Shown in pieces: positions 1 through 7,243 of a stretch of DNA of 23,865 nucleotides. Origin of the DNA: Clostridium sp. AF37-5 (GTDB lineage: Bacteria; Bacillota; Clostridia; Lachnospirales; Lachnospiraceae); the NCBI RefSeq assembly GCF_003477605.1, contig NZ_QUDR01000032.1, positions 1-23,865 on the forward strand. Direction: 5' to 3'. The notes under the pieces were generated by a model. The model searched no databases, was not told where the DNA came from, and was given only the letters and a program-made list of their open reading frames with translations. A program made the position numbers and the translations under genes. The first letter of the stretch is position 1, and the number at the start of each line of letters is the position of its first letter.

Positions 1-24
1 CACAGGCTTATAGCCGCAGAGGAA

Positions 25-45
25 ACCACCAGCTGAGCTGGTGGT
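25..45. repeat. Perfect short hairpin, possibly the end of an IS200/IS605-like element
   Basis: Two 10-base arms (ACCACCAGCT and AGCTGGTGGT) are perfectly complementary around a single G. There is no T-tract, so it does not look like an intrinsic terminator. Subterminal hairpins of this AAACCACC...GGTGGT type are typical of IS200/IS605-family ends recognised by Y1 transposases. A related hairpin lies at the other end of the window. No transposase is visible here, so this may be the right end of an element lying upstream, or an isolated repeat. Confidence 0.4.
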
Positions 46-70
46 CATGATTTAGTAGAAAGGAAGAAAA

Positions 71-637
71 ATGAAACGAATGATTTTGGCATCCGGCTCT
101 CCGAGACGGAAAGAATTGCTTCAGATGTTGGAGGTTCCTTTTGAGGTGCTTGTATCGGACACCAAAGAAGTAATCACAAAAAATGAGCCGGCAGAAGTGA
201 CGAAAGAATTGTCATATCAAAAAGCGATGGCAGTTGCCGGGCAGGTAGAAGAAGGAATCATTATTGGTGCGGATACGGTTGTTTCGATTGATGGAAAAAT
301 TCTTGGAAAACCGGCAGATAAAGAAGAAGCGAGAGAAATGATTTATAAATTACAGGGAAAAAGTCATATGGTGTATACCGGTGTTACGGTGATTGCAAAA
401 TCAGATGATATGGTATCTGCGTCATCATTTGCTGAGGGAACGAAGGTGAATGTAGCGCCGATGACAGAAAATGAGATTGAGGCTTATATTTCGACCGAAG
501 AACCATATGATAAAGCCGGAGCATATGGCATTCAAGGCTTGTTTGGCAAGTTTATTGAAGGAATTGAGGGGGACTACTTCAATGTGGTTGGTCTTCCCGT
601 TCACAGGCTGTATGAAGAATTAAAAAAATTTGATTAG
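71..637 (+). CDS. maf: Maf-family nucleoside triphosphate pyrophosphatase
   Basis: This is a 188-residue cytoplasmic protein of normal Maf length. The family hydrolyses non-canonical or modified NTPs (dTTP/UTP or m7GTP in characterised members) to monophosphate and pyrophosphate, a house-cleaning role, and has been linked to septum inhibition in Bacillus. The N-terminal signature SGSPRRKELL is at residues 8-17, the GADTVV segment with the likely catalytic Asp at about 66-71, and the YDKAGAYGIQG block near residue 150. An AAAGGAAG ribosome site precedes the ATG. The glycosidase gene follows after 26 bases, so the two may be co-transcribed. Family assignment is firm. The exact nucleotide preference cannot be read from the sequence. 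Confidence 0.95.
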   Translation: MKRMILASGSPRRKELLQMLEVPFEVLVSDTKEVITKNEPAEVTKELSYQKAMAVAGQVEEGIIIGADTVVSIDGKILGKPADKEEAREMIYKLQGKSHMVYTGVTVIAKSDDMVSASSFAEGTKVNVAPMTENEIEAYISTEEPYDKAGAYGIQGLFGKFIEGIEGDYFNVVGLPVHRLYEELKKFD

Positions 638-663
638 TTACAAAAACAAAGGGAGGATTTTTT

Positions 664-2679
664 ATGAATCAGGATATTTCAATTTGTGTTTTGACGGAGA
701 ATGAGATGGGCTGGACTGAACCATTTGAGTTAGACAAAGTACAGATTTTAGACAATTATTATTTGTCTGCTCAGAAGTCGGATATAGCTTTCTTAAAAAA
801 AATGGATACTGCGCGCCTACTGGCTGGATTTCGAACGACAGCAGGGATTGATACAAAGGGTGTCAGACCGTATGGCGGATGGGAAGATAGTTTGCTTGGC
901 GGTCATTGTGTCGGCCATTATCTTACGGCTCTTGCACAGGCGGTGAAGGTGACTGGTGATAAAGAACTGAAAGAAAAATCTCAGACGTTAATTGCCGGTT
1001 TGGAAGAATGTCAGAAGAAACTTGGCACCGGGTTCCTTTTTGGGGCAAAAGTGGAAGATAAAGAGGATGTTGAGAAGCAGTTTGATATTTTGGAGGGAAA
1101 GAAAAAGGGCGAGACGTGGGTTCCATGGTATAATATGCATAAGGTTCTTGCCGGTCTTGTAGATACTTATAAATATACGGGAAATGAAACAGCTCTTTTG
1201 GTTGCGGAAAAATTGGGTGACTGGATTTATGAGCGTGTGAGTAAATGGGATTTAAAAACGAATCAAAAGGTATTGGAGACGGAATATGGCGGCATGAATG
1301 ATTGTTTGTATGAACTGTATTCCCACAGTCATAATAAGCACCATTTGGAGGCGGCGCAGAAATTTGATGAGAAAGCACTTTTTTTGATGGCTGCGAAAGG
1401 TGAAAAAAACTGCCTGGATGGAAAGCATGCGAATACCCAGATTCCTAAGTTTATCGGTGCGATTAAGCGATATAATGTGTTAAAACAGCTGGGGGAGGCA
1501 AAACAGGAAGATGAAGCATATCTTGTGGATGCTGAGAAATTTTTTGAAATGGTTGTCAAACGACATTCTTTTGTTACCGGCGGCATCAGTGTGATGGAGC
1601 ATTTTCGGAAAGATTATCATTTGGATGAGATTCGTACGCAGACAAATTGTGAGAGCTGTTGTGCGCACAATATGTTAAAACTTGCAAAAGAGCTATTTAA
1701 GGCAACAAGGAAAAAGGAGTATGCCGATTATTATGAGACAACTTTGCGGAATGCGATTATGGGAGCGGTAAAAACGGAGAGTGGAGCAGCATCTTATTTT
1801 ACGCCGATGGCAACCGGGTATTACAAAACGTTTGGTGAGGAGGAGCCTGAGAAGAATATGTTCTGGTGCTGTACCGGAAGTGGCATGGAGAATTTCACGA
1901 AACTGGGCGACAGTATTTATTTTCGTGCCAATGATACGCTGCTTGTAAATCAATATGTCGCTTCAAAAGTGACTTGGGAGGAAAAGAATCTTGTGCTTAC
2001 ACAGAAGTCGGATGTGACAAAATCAGAGGAGATTTCTTTTGTGTTAAATGCATTGCATGACAAAGAAATATCGGATGTGGCGATTGCGCTTCGGATCCCG
2101 GATTGGATGCATGGGGAAGCCACGATTTATGTAAATGGCGCGGAGAAAATGACAGCAGCCGGTAATAGCGAGTATGTTTTATTGGAGCGTAACTGGGAGG
2201 ATGGTGATGTGATAATGGCAAAATATCCGATGTCAGTGGAGTCTGTTGGACTTTTGGATCAGGATGCCGTGTTTGCTTTTCGGTACGGACCGACGGTTCT
2301 GGCTGCAAAACTTGGAAAAGAAAAGATGGGAGAGGCGACATGGGCGGGAATTGACCTTACCGCACCTCTTTATAAGGTAGTAGGAAATGAGTGCCGGAAA
2401 GACACAATTGCGTATGGTGAACCAAAAACGACAGAACTGCTTGATAATGAAACGCTGACGATTCAAAAAGAGACCTCTGTGAATGAGTTTGTCAGTCATA
2501 TAGAACGTTATCTAGTACGTGATACGGAAAGCGAAACCTTGTCGTTTCATCTGAAAGGAACGGATGCTGATACGACATTTGAAAATGGACTACAGTTTGT
2601 TCCGTTTAATACACTAAATGATGAGCGGTATGGTATTTATTGGTATTTTGATACTGAGAAAAATAACGATAAGGAATGA
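664..2679 (+). CDS. Glycoside hydrolase family 127 (DUF1680), probable beta-L-arabinofuranosidase
   Basis: This 671-residue protein has no signal peptide, so it probably acts on imported oligosaccharides in the cytoplasm. GH127 enzymes such as Bifidobacterium HypBA1 use a zinc-bound cysteine nucleophile to release beta-L-arabinofuranose from plant glycans. The matching pattern is visible: Glu330-Ser-Cys332 in TNCESCCAHNM, and Trp401-Cys402-Cys403 in FWCCTGSGMENF. These correspond to the Glu/Cys and Cys-Cys zinc ligands, with one Cys of the pair as nucleophile. Glu312 in TGGISVMEHF is a candidate second acidic residue. The (alpha/alpha)6-barrel part fills roughly residues 25-440, with beta-sandwich modules behind. 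A GGGAGG site precedes the ATG. No transporter or sugar regulator lies nearby, so the substrate is inferred from the family only. Confidence 0.88.
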   Translation: MNQDISICVLTENEMGWTEPFELDKVQILDNYYLSAQKSDIAFLKKMDTARLLAGFRTTAGIDTKGVRPYGGWEDSLLGGHCVGHYLTALAQAVKVTGDKELKEKSQTLIAGLEECQKKLGTGFLFGAKVEDKEDVEKQFDILEGKKKGETWVPWYNMHKVLAGLVDTYKYTGNETALLVAEKLGDWIYERVSKWDLKTNQKVLETEYGGMNDCLYELYSHSHNKHHLEAAQKFDEKALFLMAAKGEKNCLDGKHANTQIPKFIGAIKRYNVLKQLGEAKQEDEAYLVDAEKFFEMVVKRHSFVTGGISVMEHFRKDYHLDEIRTQTNCESCCAHNMLKLAKELFKATRKKEYADYYETTLRNAIMGAVKTESGAASYFTPMATGYYKTFGEEEPEKNMFWCCTGSGMENFTKLGDSIYFRANDTLLVNQYVASKVTWEEKNLVLTQKSDVTKSEEISFVLNALHDKEISDVAIALRIPDWMHGEATIYVNGAEKMTAAGNSEYVLLERNWEDGDVIMAKYPMSVESVGLLDQDAVFAFRYGPTVLAAKLGKEKMGEATWAGIDLTAPLYKVVGNECRKDTIAYGEPKTTELLDNETLTIQKETSVNEFVSHIERYLVRDTESETLSFHLKGTDADTTFENGLQFVPFNTLNDERYGIYWYFDTEKNNDKE

Positions 2680-2689
2680 AAAAAACTTC

Positions 2690-2718
2690 TTGACATGCAG
2701 GCAGTTATTCAGTATAAT
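2690..2718 (+). promoter_or_regulatory. Consensus sigma-A promoter of tRNA-Gly
   Basis: TTGACA (2690-2695) and TATAAT (2713-2718) are separated by exactly 17 bases. It starts only 10 bases after the glycosidase stop codon. Transcription would begin about 12-15 bases before the tRNA. Confidence 0.9.
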
Positions 2719-2738
2719 AGCACTTGTGTTTAAGAAGT

Positions 2739-2811
2739 GCGCGAGTGGCTCAGTTGGTAGAGCACAACCTTGCCAAGGTTGGGGCCGCGGGTTCGAGTCC
2801 CGTCTCGCGCT
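2739..2811 (+). tRNA. tRNA-Gly (anticodon GCC)
   Basis: All four arms can be paired. The 7-bp acceptor stem is GCGCGAG with CTCGCGC, the anticodon stem is CAACC/GGTTG, and the loop TTGCCAA carries anticodon GCC at 2772-2774. The T-loop is GTTCGAGTC. The discriminator base is U, as usual for tRNA-Gly. The 3' CCA is not encoded and must be added by the CCA enzyme. Confidence 0.97.
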
Positions 2812-2822
2812 TTCATATTAAA

Positions 2823-2859
2823 AAAAGAGTGACTCTAAAAAGGAGCCACTCTTTTTTTT
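2823..2859 (+). terminator. Intrinsic terminator after tRNA-Gly
   Basis: AAGAGTGACTC pairs with GAGCCACTCTT with one A/C mismatch around a short A-rich loop, and eight T residues follow. The A-run on the 5' side may allow some function in the opposite direction too. Confidence 0.9.
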
Positions 2860-2881
2860 GTGAAAATTCCACAGAAAATGG

Positions 2882-2910
2882 TTGAACTCTACATCAAAAG
2901 TGTGTATAAT
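2882..2910 (+). promoter_or_regulatory. Promoter of the ribbon-helix-helix gene
   Basis: TTGAAC (2882-2887) and TATAAT (2905-2910) have a 17-base spacer. The -10 box is embedded in TGTGTATAAT, which resembles the half-sites of the palindrome just downstream, so repressor binding would be expected to block it. Confidence 0.8.
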
Positions 2911-2940
2911 ATAAATATATCATGTGTATAAATTACACAT
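2901..2940. promoter_or_regulatory. Probable operator: three TGTGTA half-sites
   Basis: ATGTGTA (2922-2928) and TACACAT (2934-2940) form a perfect 7-base inverted repeat with a 5-base spacer. A third copy, TGTGTATAAT (2901-2910), lies 22 bases (two helical turns) upstream of TGTGTATAAA (2923-2932) and overlaps the -10 box. Ribbon-helix-helix proteins commonly bind such short repeats in their own promoters, so autoregulation by the next gene is inferred. Confidence 0.5.
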
Positions 2941-2965
2941 AGAATGAGGATTGGAGGGCTGATAG

Positions 2966-3109
2966 ATGAAAAAACGGGTCAATATTACGTTAGAAGATAA
3001 AGTGATTCAGAGAATTGACCAGTACGCAGATGAGCATTATACCAGCCGTTCCGGTGCAATTACGATGTTGATTGTGGAGGCTACGGAGGAGCCAAAACAA
3101 AAGAAATAA
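2966..3109 (+). CDS. Small ribbon-helix-helix (CopG/Arc-type) DNA-binding protein
   Basis: This is a 47-residue protein starting at ATG 2966 behind a GGAGGG site. The N-terminal strand KKRVNITLEDKVIQRIDQYA is followed by a turn, then the second helix of the RHH fold (TSRSGAITMLIVEAT). That covers essentially the whole domain, with only a short charged tail after it. The conserved hydrophobic pattern and the Ser-Arg-Ser-Gly turn are typical. RHH proteins dimerise and insert a beta-ribbon in the DNA major groove. It lies in its own transcription unit with the promoter and palindrome described just upstream. No toxin-like gene follows: the next gene, 42 bases on, is a membrane coiled-coil protein. 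It is probably a stand-alone autoregulated repressor; other targets are unknown. Confidence 0.85.
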   Translation: MKKRVNITLEDKVIQRIDQYADEHYTSRSGAITMLIVEATEEPKQKK

Positions 3110-3151
3110 TGGGATACTTTGGGTTAATTGTTCAGAAAAACGGAGGATATT

Positions 3152-3583
3152 GTGAAAGTTACGATGGATTACGTGGTGGGAAATACCGCCATACAAATTG
3201 TGAATACGGGGAAAAAAGTAAAAATTGTTGACGTGGAAAAACAGAAGCAGAAAAGAAAGTTTATTAAACAGTGGATTATTGCAAGTGCAGCATCCCTTGT
3301 TTTGATTCTAAGTTGTTTCCAAATTGTTCGTATGGAAAATCAGGAAGTGCTTTTGAATAAACAAGTGTATAAACTGGCGTCTCAGATTGATGTATTAGAA
3401 AAAGAAAATTTAGCACTGAAAAAGCAGGAAGCAGACGTGACAATTTCATATGATGATTTGTTTGCGCGTGCAAAGTCATTAGGCATGAAATTTCCTACGA
3501 ATTGTCAGGTTCAGACCTACACGGTAGAGAAGAGTACAGCAGTGCGTTTATATGGTGAAAAAAACCATAAATTGGGTAAATAA
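3152..3583 (+). CDS. DivIC/FtsL-like single-pass membrane coiled-coil protein
   Basis: This is a 143-residue bitopic protein. I chose GTG at 3152 because GGAGG lies 5 bases before it; an in-frame TTG at 3128 would add eight residues but has no ribosome site. A charged cytoplasmic N-terminus (about 1-40, KQKQKRKFIKQ) is followed by one hydrophobic segment (about 41-57). A heptad-like coiled coil follows (about 60-95, rich in Leu, Glu and Gln). The extracellular tail contains ARAKSLGMKFP, reminiscent of the FtsL C-terminal ALGM motif. FtsL/DivIC proteins bridge the septal synthase complex to FtsQ/DivIB. Topology is clear; the division role is an inference, since it does not sit in a division cluster. 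Its tail is lysine-rich. Confidence 0.6.
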   Translation: MKVTMDYVVGNTAIQIVNTGKKVKIVDVEKQKQKRKFIKQWIIASAASLVLILSCFQIVRMENQEVLLNKQVYKLASQIDVLEKENLALKKQEADVTISYDDLFARAKSLGMKFPTNCQVQTYTVEKSTAVRLYGEKNHKLGK

Positions 3584-3613
3584 AAATTTTTTTGAAAAAT
3601 TTAAAAATAATGC

Positions 3614-3642
3614 TTGCATTCCGAAAAGGATTCATGTATAAT
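3614..3642 (+). promoter_or_regulatory. Promoter of tRNA-Gln
   Basis: TTGCAT (3614-3619) and TATAAT (3637-3642) are separated by 17 bases and end 18 bases before the tRNA. Confidence 0.8.
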
Positions 3643-3660
3643 ATCGCTTGTGGTTGTGAT

Positions 3661-3732
3661 TGGGCTATCGCCAAATGGTAAGGCACTGGACTCTGACTCC
3701 AGCATTTCAAGGTTCGAATCCTTGTAGCCCAG
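3661..3732 (+). tRNA. tRNA-Gln (anticodon CTG)
   Basis: The acceptor stem is TGGGCTA/TAGCCCA with the U1-A72 pair typical of tRNA-Gln. The anticodon stem CTGGA/TCCAG encloses CTCTGAC, giving anticodon CTG at 3693-3695. The T-arm is CAAGG/CCTTG with GTTCGAATC, and the discriminator is G. CCA is not encoded. Confidence 0.96.
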
Positions 3733-3738
3733 CTTGAA

Positions 3739-3766
3739 GAGCTCTGATACATATGTGTCAGAGCTC
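3739..3766. terminator. 28-base palindrome after tRNA-Gln, probable terminator
   Basis: GAGCTCTGATACAT is followed directly by ATGTGTCAGAGCTC, pairing over 14 positions with one G-T wobble. Only a weak ATTTGTTG follows, so termination may be inefficient. It could instead be a processing or stabilising hairpin. Confidence 0.6.
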
Positions 3767-3796
3767 ATTTGTTGTATATCGATTGAAAATCAGCGG

Positions 3797-3813
3797 ATGG
3801 ATAGCATATCCAT
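3797..3813. promoter_or_regulatory. Short inverted repeat in the prfC leader
   Basis: ATGGATA and TATCCAT form a perfect 7-base inverted repeat around GCA, ending 18 bases before the prfC start. It could be a protein site or a small RNA hairpin near the ribosome site. It may also be chance. Confidence 0.25.
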
Positions 3814-3831
3814 GACAGAATGGAGGATTTT

Positions 3832-5427
3832 ATGAGTGATTCACAGAGACAGGAAATCGAGAAAAGACGTACTTTTGCGATTATTTCCCACCCGGATGCC
3901 GGAAAGACGACATTGACGGAGAAATTTCTTTTATATGGAGGAGCAATTAATCTAGCTGGTTCGGTAAAAGGAAGAAAAGCGGCGAAACATGCGGTTTCTG
4001 ACTGGATGGAAATTGAAAAGGAAAGAGGTATTTCGGTAACAAGTTCGGTTCTGCAGTTTAATTATGATGGTTTTTGCATCAATATTCTGGATACACCGGG
4101 ACATCAGGATTTCTCGGAAGATACTTACCGTACGTTGATGGCAGCAGATTCAGCCGTGATGGTAATTGACGGCTCTAAAGGTGTTGAGGCACAGACGATT
4201 AAGTTATTTAAGGTTTGTGTCATGCGCGGGATTCCAATTTTTACGTTTATTAACAAGATGGACCGTGAGGCGATGGATCCGTTTGAATTGATTGACCAGA
4301 TTGAGAATGTGCTTGGTATCCGCACTTGTCCGGTGAACTGGCCGATTGGTTCCGGAAAGAACTTTAAAGGTGTGTATGACCGTAACACAAAGACCATTTC
4401 CCGATTTATTGCGGGGGACAATGGACATAAAGTAGAGATGGTAGAGGCAAGTCTTGGGGATGCCGGTTTGGATGATTTGATTACGAAAGAATACCACGAT
4501 ATTTTAGTTGATGAAATTGAATTGCTGGATGGAGCAAGCGATGCCTTTGATTTGGAAAAGGTTCGTGCCGGACAGCTTTCGCCGGTATTTTTTGGTTCGG
4601 CACTGACAAACTTTGGTGTAGAAACCTTTTTGCAGCATTTCCTGGATATGACAACATCTCCGCTGCCTCGTACATCCGGTGGCGAGGTGGTAGACCCATT
4701 CTCGGATGAATTTTCGGCATTTGTATTTAAGATTCAGGCAAATATGAATAAGGCCCATCGTGACCGAATTGCTTTTATGCGTATCTGCTCCGGTAAGTTT
4801 GAGGCAGGCATGGAAGTTATGCATGTGCAGGGTGGCAAAAAGATTCGTCTTGCACAGCCACAGCAGATGATGGCACAAGAGAGAAAACATGTCGAGGAGG
4901 CATATGCCGGTGATATTATCGGCGTTTTTGACCCGGGTATTTTCTCGATTGGAGATACATTGTATAAAGGAAAAACGCCGGTTCGCTTTGAAGGAATCCC
5001 AACATTTGCACCGGAGCATTTTGCAAGAGTCCGTCAGGTGGATACGATGAAGCGTAAACAGTTTATGAAAGGAATTTCACAGATTGCACAGGAAGGTGCG
5101 ATTCAGATTTTTCAGGAATTTAATACCGGCATGGAAGAGATTATTGTGGGTGTTGTAGGCGTCCTGCAGTTTGAGGTGCTTCAGTACCGTTTGGAAAATG
5201 AGTATAATGTAGAAATCCGTATGGAACAGCTTCCGTATGAGCATGTACGCTGGATTGAAAATAAGGATATCGATGTAGCGGCACTTTCGGTTACGTCCGA
5301 TACAAAGAAGGTAAAAGATCTGCATGACAGACCACTCCTTTTGTTTACCCATCCGTGGAGTGTTCAGACGGCGCTTGACCGAAATGAAGGGTTACAGTTA
5401 AGTGAATTTGGTGCGACAGAAGAATAG
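3832..5427 (+). CDS. prfC: Peptide chain release factor 3
   Basis: RF3 is a translational GTPase that recycles RF1/RF2 from the ribosome after termination. ATG at 3832 is the chosen start because GGAGG is 5 bases before it; an in-frame ATG at 3820 runs through that site. The 531-residue product is of normal length. G1 is HPDAGKTT (residues 20-27), G3 is DTPGH (87-91) and G4 is NKMD (141-144). The switch region KERGISVTSS, typical of the RF3/EF-G group, is also present. The beta-barrel and C-terminal domains follow to residue 531 without disruption. It stands alone between tRNA-Gln and a convergent esterase gene, and shares a hairpin terminator with the latter. Confidence 0.96.
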   Translation: MSDSQRQEIEKRRTFAIISHPDAGKTTLTEKFLLYGGAINLAGSVKGRKAAKHAVSDWMEIEKERGISVTSSVLQFNYDGFCINILDTPGHQDFSEDTYRTLMAADSAVMVIDGSKGVEAQTIKLFKVCVMRGIPIFTFINKMDREAMDPFELIDQIENVLGIRTCPVNWPIGSGKNFKGVYDRNTKTISRFIAGDNGHKVEMVEASLGDAGLDDLITKEYHDILVDEIELLDGASDAFDLEKVRAGQLSPVFFGSALTNFGVETFLQHFLDMTTSPLPRTSGGEVVDPFSDEFSAFVFKIQANMNKAHRDRIAFMRICSGKFEAGMEVMHVQGGKKIRLAQPQQMMAQERKHVEEAYAGDIIGVFDPGIFSIGDTLYKGKTPVRFEGIPTFAPEHFARVRQVDTMKRKQFMKGISQIAQEGAIQIFQEFNTGMEEIIVGVVGVLQFEVLQYRLENEYNVEIRMEQLPYEHVRWIENKDIDVAALSVTSDTKKVKDLHDRPLLLFTHPWSVQTALDRNEGLQLSEFGATEE

Positions 5428-5431
5428 AATA

Positions 5432-5472
5432 AAAAAGGCGTTGGAATCATAGTTGATCTCGAACGCCTTTTT
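5432..5472. terminator. Bidirectional terminator between convergent genes
   Basis: AAAAAGGCGTT pairs with AACGCCTTTTT around a loop of about 19 bases. The A-run on one side and T-run on the other suit termination of both prfC (+) and the esterase gene (-). Confidence 0.8.
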
Positions 5473-5494
5473 CTATATTACTTATCAATTGTAT

Positions 5495-7123
5495 TTATTG
5501 GAAAAGATTTAAGTCAATGGCATTTGCCATCACCTGATAGCCATTATAAGGATGGATGCCATCATCTTTGTTTGTATATTTGGCTAATAAATTTTGCGGA
5601 TTTGCCGGATCGGCAACGGCATTTTCAAAATCAATGATGCCATCTACGCCAGACTCGGATGAACGCATCCACTGATTGATAAGTTGTCTTACTTTTTCTG
5701 AATTTTCACTATAAAAACTGCTTGTGCCAAAAGGAAGGATTGGTGCACCATAAACTTTGATGTTGTTTTTATGACAAGTTTCAATCATCTTTTGATATTC
5801 CGGCAAAAGCAAATTGTATTTGTCCGTATTTTGAAGCTTATCCAAATCATTGACGCCAAATAAAATTATACAGTAAGCAACACCGTCGTGTTCTAATAAA
5901 TCACGGTTGAATCGGTTTTTTCCCGCATCCGTTGGATACGAGCCGAGAATGGAATTTGAACCAATTCCCTCGTTTATAACAGATACATTTTCGGTTCCTT
6001 TATTTGCTTTTAACCGTTTGGCAAAGTAATCTCCCCAGCGAGTGTAGGAATCTGGTTTTTTGCCCAAGTAGGTGGCATCGGTGCCATAGCCATCGGTAAT
6101 GGAATCACCAAAACAGACAACCGCTTTACTTCCATTTGCAGAGAGAAGAGATGCGTCTGCTAAAAAGAACCAGCTGGTTGTTTTCTTATAATTACTAAAA
6201 GTATTGGCTGAAACTTGATTACCGGAGACCTGGTAGGTTGTAGCACGGGCACCGCGGTGTCCGGTAATGTTTGTGGTCGGCGTTTCACCAAAAAAAGTGG
6301 AAATGGCTACATTTTCCAGTGCTTCTACGGGAAAATCAATAGCGTCAGTTTGAATTACCTTTCCTTTTGGAATAATAAAATTTTCTTTTCCTTCGAATGT
6401 TACGGTGGCATCTGTATCGGTGTTGATTTCAGGATTCGATGCCTTCACCTGCTTCGCTATGTGCATTGATTTAATCGTGACATCCCTTCCGCCATATTGG
6501 TTGCTTAAGCGGAAACGGATTTTACTTCCGGTTGTAGTTACTTTAATAACCTGTCTTACTGTAGAATCTTCTAAAGCAATTTGAGGCATTGCGTTGGATG
6601 TAACATCGCATTTTTCTTCTGCTGTACCCCAGGTAGTAACCCATGTCGGGGTAGGAGTGGCGGTTGGCACTGGAGTCAGTGTTATAGCGGGAGCCCTGTT
6701 TGGTGCCTGCGAAGGCGAAGCCGTACTGGATGGGACAGCCACATTTTTTTGTGGTGTAGCTTTTTTTGCAGCAAGAACTGTGATGCGGCAGGTAAGTTTA
6801 CGGATTTTTTTCCCATGTTTGTAACGTGCAAGAAGTGTTGTCTTTCCCTTTTTTACTCCTTGAATAACAGCATATGGTTTTCCGGTTTTCTTTTGTTTTA
6901 CAATTTTCGCAATTTTTTTGTTCCCTAATTTCCATGTAACTTTTGTTTTCTTTGCAATTTTTTTGATTGAAACCTTTGCTTTCTTTCCGGTATAAACCGA
7001 AACTTTTGTTTTGCTAAGTGCTGGCTTTTTTGCTGCATTAGCGGTAGTACCCGGAACTGTTTGTGACAGAGTGCTCATAAAAAGAGCCGTCAACAACAGA
7101 GGGGTGTAAATTTTTCGCTTCAT
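5495..7123 (-). CDS. Secreted SGNH/GDSL-family esterase with N-terminal Ig-like domain
   Basis: This 542-residue protein starts at the ATG ending at 7123, preceded by GGAGG. An upstream in-frame ATG would put ten residues before the signal peptide and is unlikely. Residues 1-30 are a signal peptide. Residues 33-118 form a lysine-rich Big2-like Ig domain. Residues 120-160 are a Pro/Thr/Ser/Ala linker. The catalytic part begins at about 161 with a beta-sandwich-like section. The SGNH blocks then follow: GDSIT with Ser341, the Gly/Asn block NEGIGSN around 385-390, GVND with Asn425, and DGIH with Asp521 and His524. The enzyme probably deacylates extracellular polysaccharide or lipid. The domain order recalls acetylxylan-type esterases, but the substrate is not evident. 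It has its own promoter and a shared terminator. Confidence 0.88.
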   Translation of the reverse strand: MKRKIYTPLLLTALFMSTLSQTVPGTTANAAKKPALSKTKVSVYTGKKAKVSIKKIAKKTKVTWKLGNKKIAKIVKQKKTGKPYAVIQGVKKGKTTLLARYKHGKKIRKLTCRITVLAAKKATPQKNVAVPSSTASPSQAPNRAPAITLTPVPTATPTPTWVTTWGTAEEKCDVTSNAMPQIALEDSTVRQVIKVTTTGSKIRFRLSNQYGGRDVTIKSMHIAKQVKASNPEINTDTDATVTFEGKENFIIPKGKVIQTDAIDFPVEALENVAISTFFGETPTTNITGHRGARATTYQVSGNQVSANTFSNYKKTTSWFFLADASLLSANGSKAVVCFGDSITDGYGTDATYLGKKPDSYTRWGDYFAKRLKANKGTENVSVINEGIGSNSILGSYPTDAGKNRFNRDLLEHDGVAYCIILFGVNDLDKLQNTDKYNLLLPEYQKMIETCHKNNIKVYGAPILPFGTSSFYSENSEKVRQLINQWMRSSESGVDGIIDFENAVADPANPQNLLAKYTNKDDGIHPYNGYQVMANAIDLNLFQ

Positions 7124-7151
7124 AAATGCGATACCTCCATTTTTTTTCTTC

Positions 7152-7179
7152 ATTGTACAATACCAATAAAGAATGTCAA
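7152..7179 (-). promoter_or_regulatory. Promoter of the esterase gene
   Basis: On the minus strand, TTGACA (7179-7174) and TACAAT (7157-7152) have a 16-base spacer and lie about 30 bases upstream of the chosen start codon. Confidence 0.7.
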
Positions 7180-7243
7180 CGGCTCAGAGAACAATGCACC
7201 AATATATTCAATATTTATGCCATTTTATGCAAATATATCCGTA

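Noticed and set aside
923..1378. Minus-strand frame of 151 codons inside the GH127 gene
   Set aside because: It has no ribosome site and is Pro/His/Ser-rich like typical antisense shadows. The sense gene is intact.
3128..3151. TTG start for the DivIC/FtsL-like gene
   Set aside because: It has no ribosome site, whereas GTG at 3152 has GGAGG at ideal spacing.
3584..3610. AT-only inverted repeat after the DivIC/FtsL-like gene as a terminator
   Set aside because: AAATTTTT/AAAAATTT has no GC pairs and would be too weak to terminate transcription.
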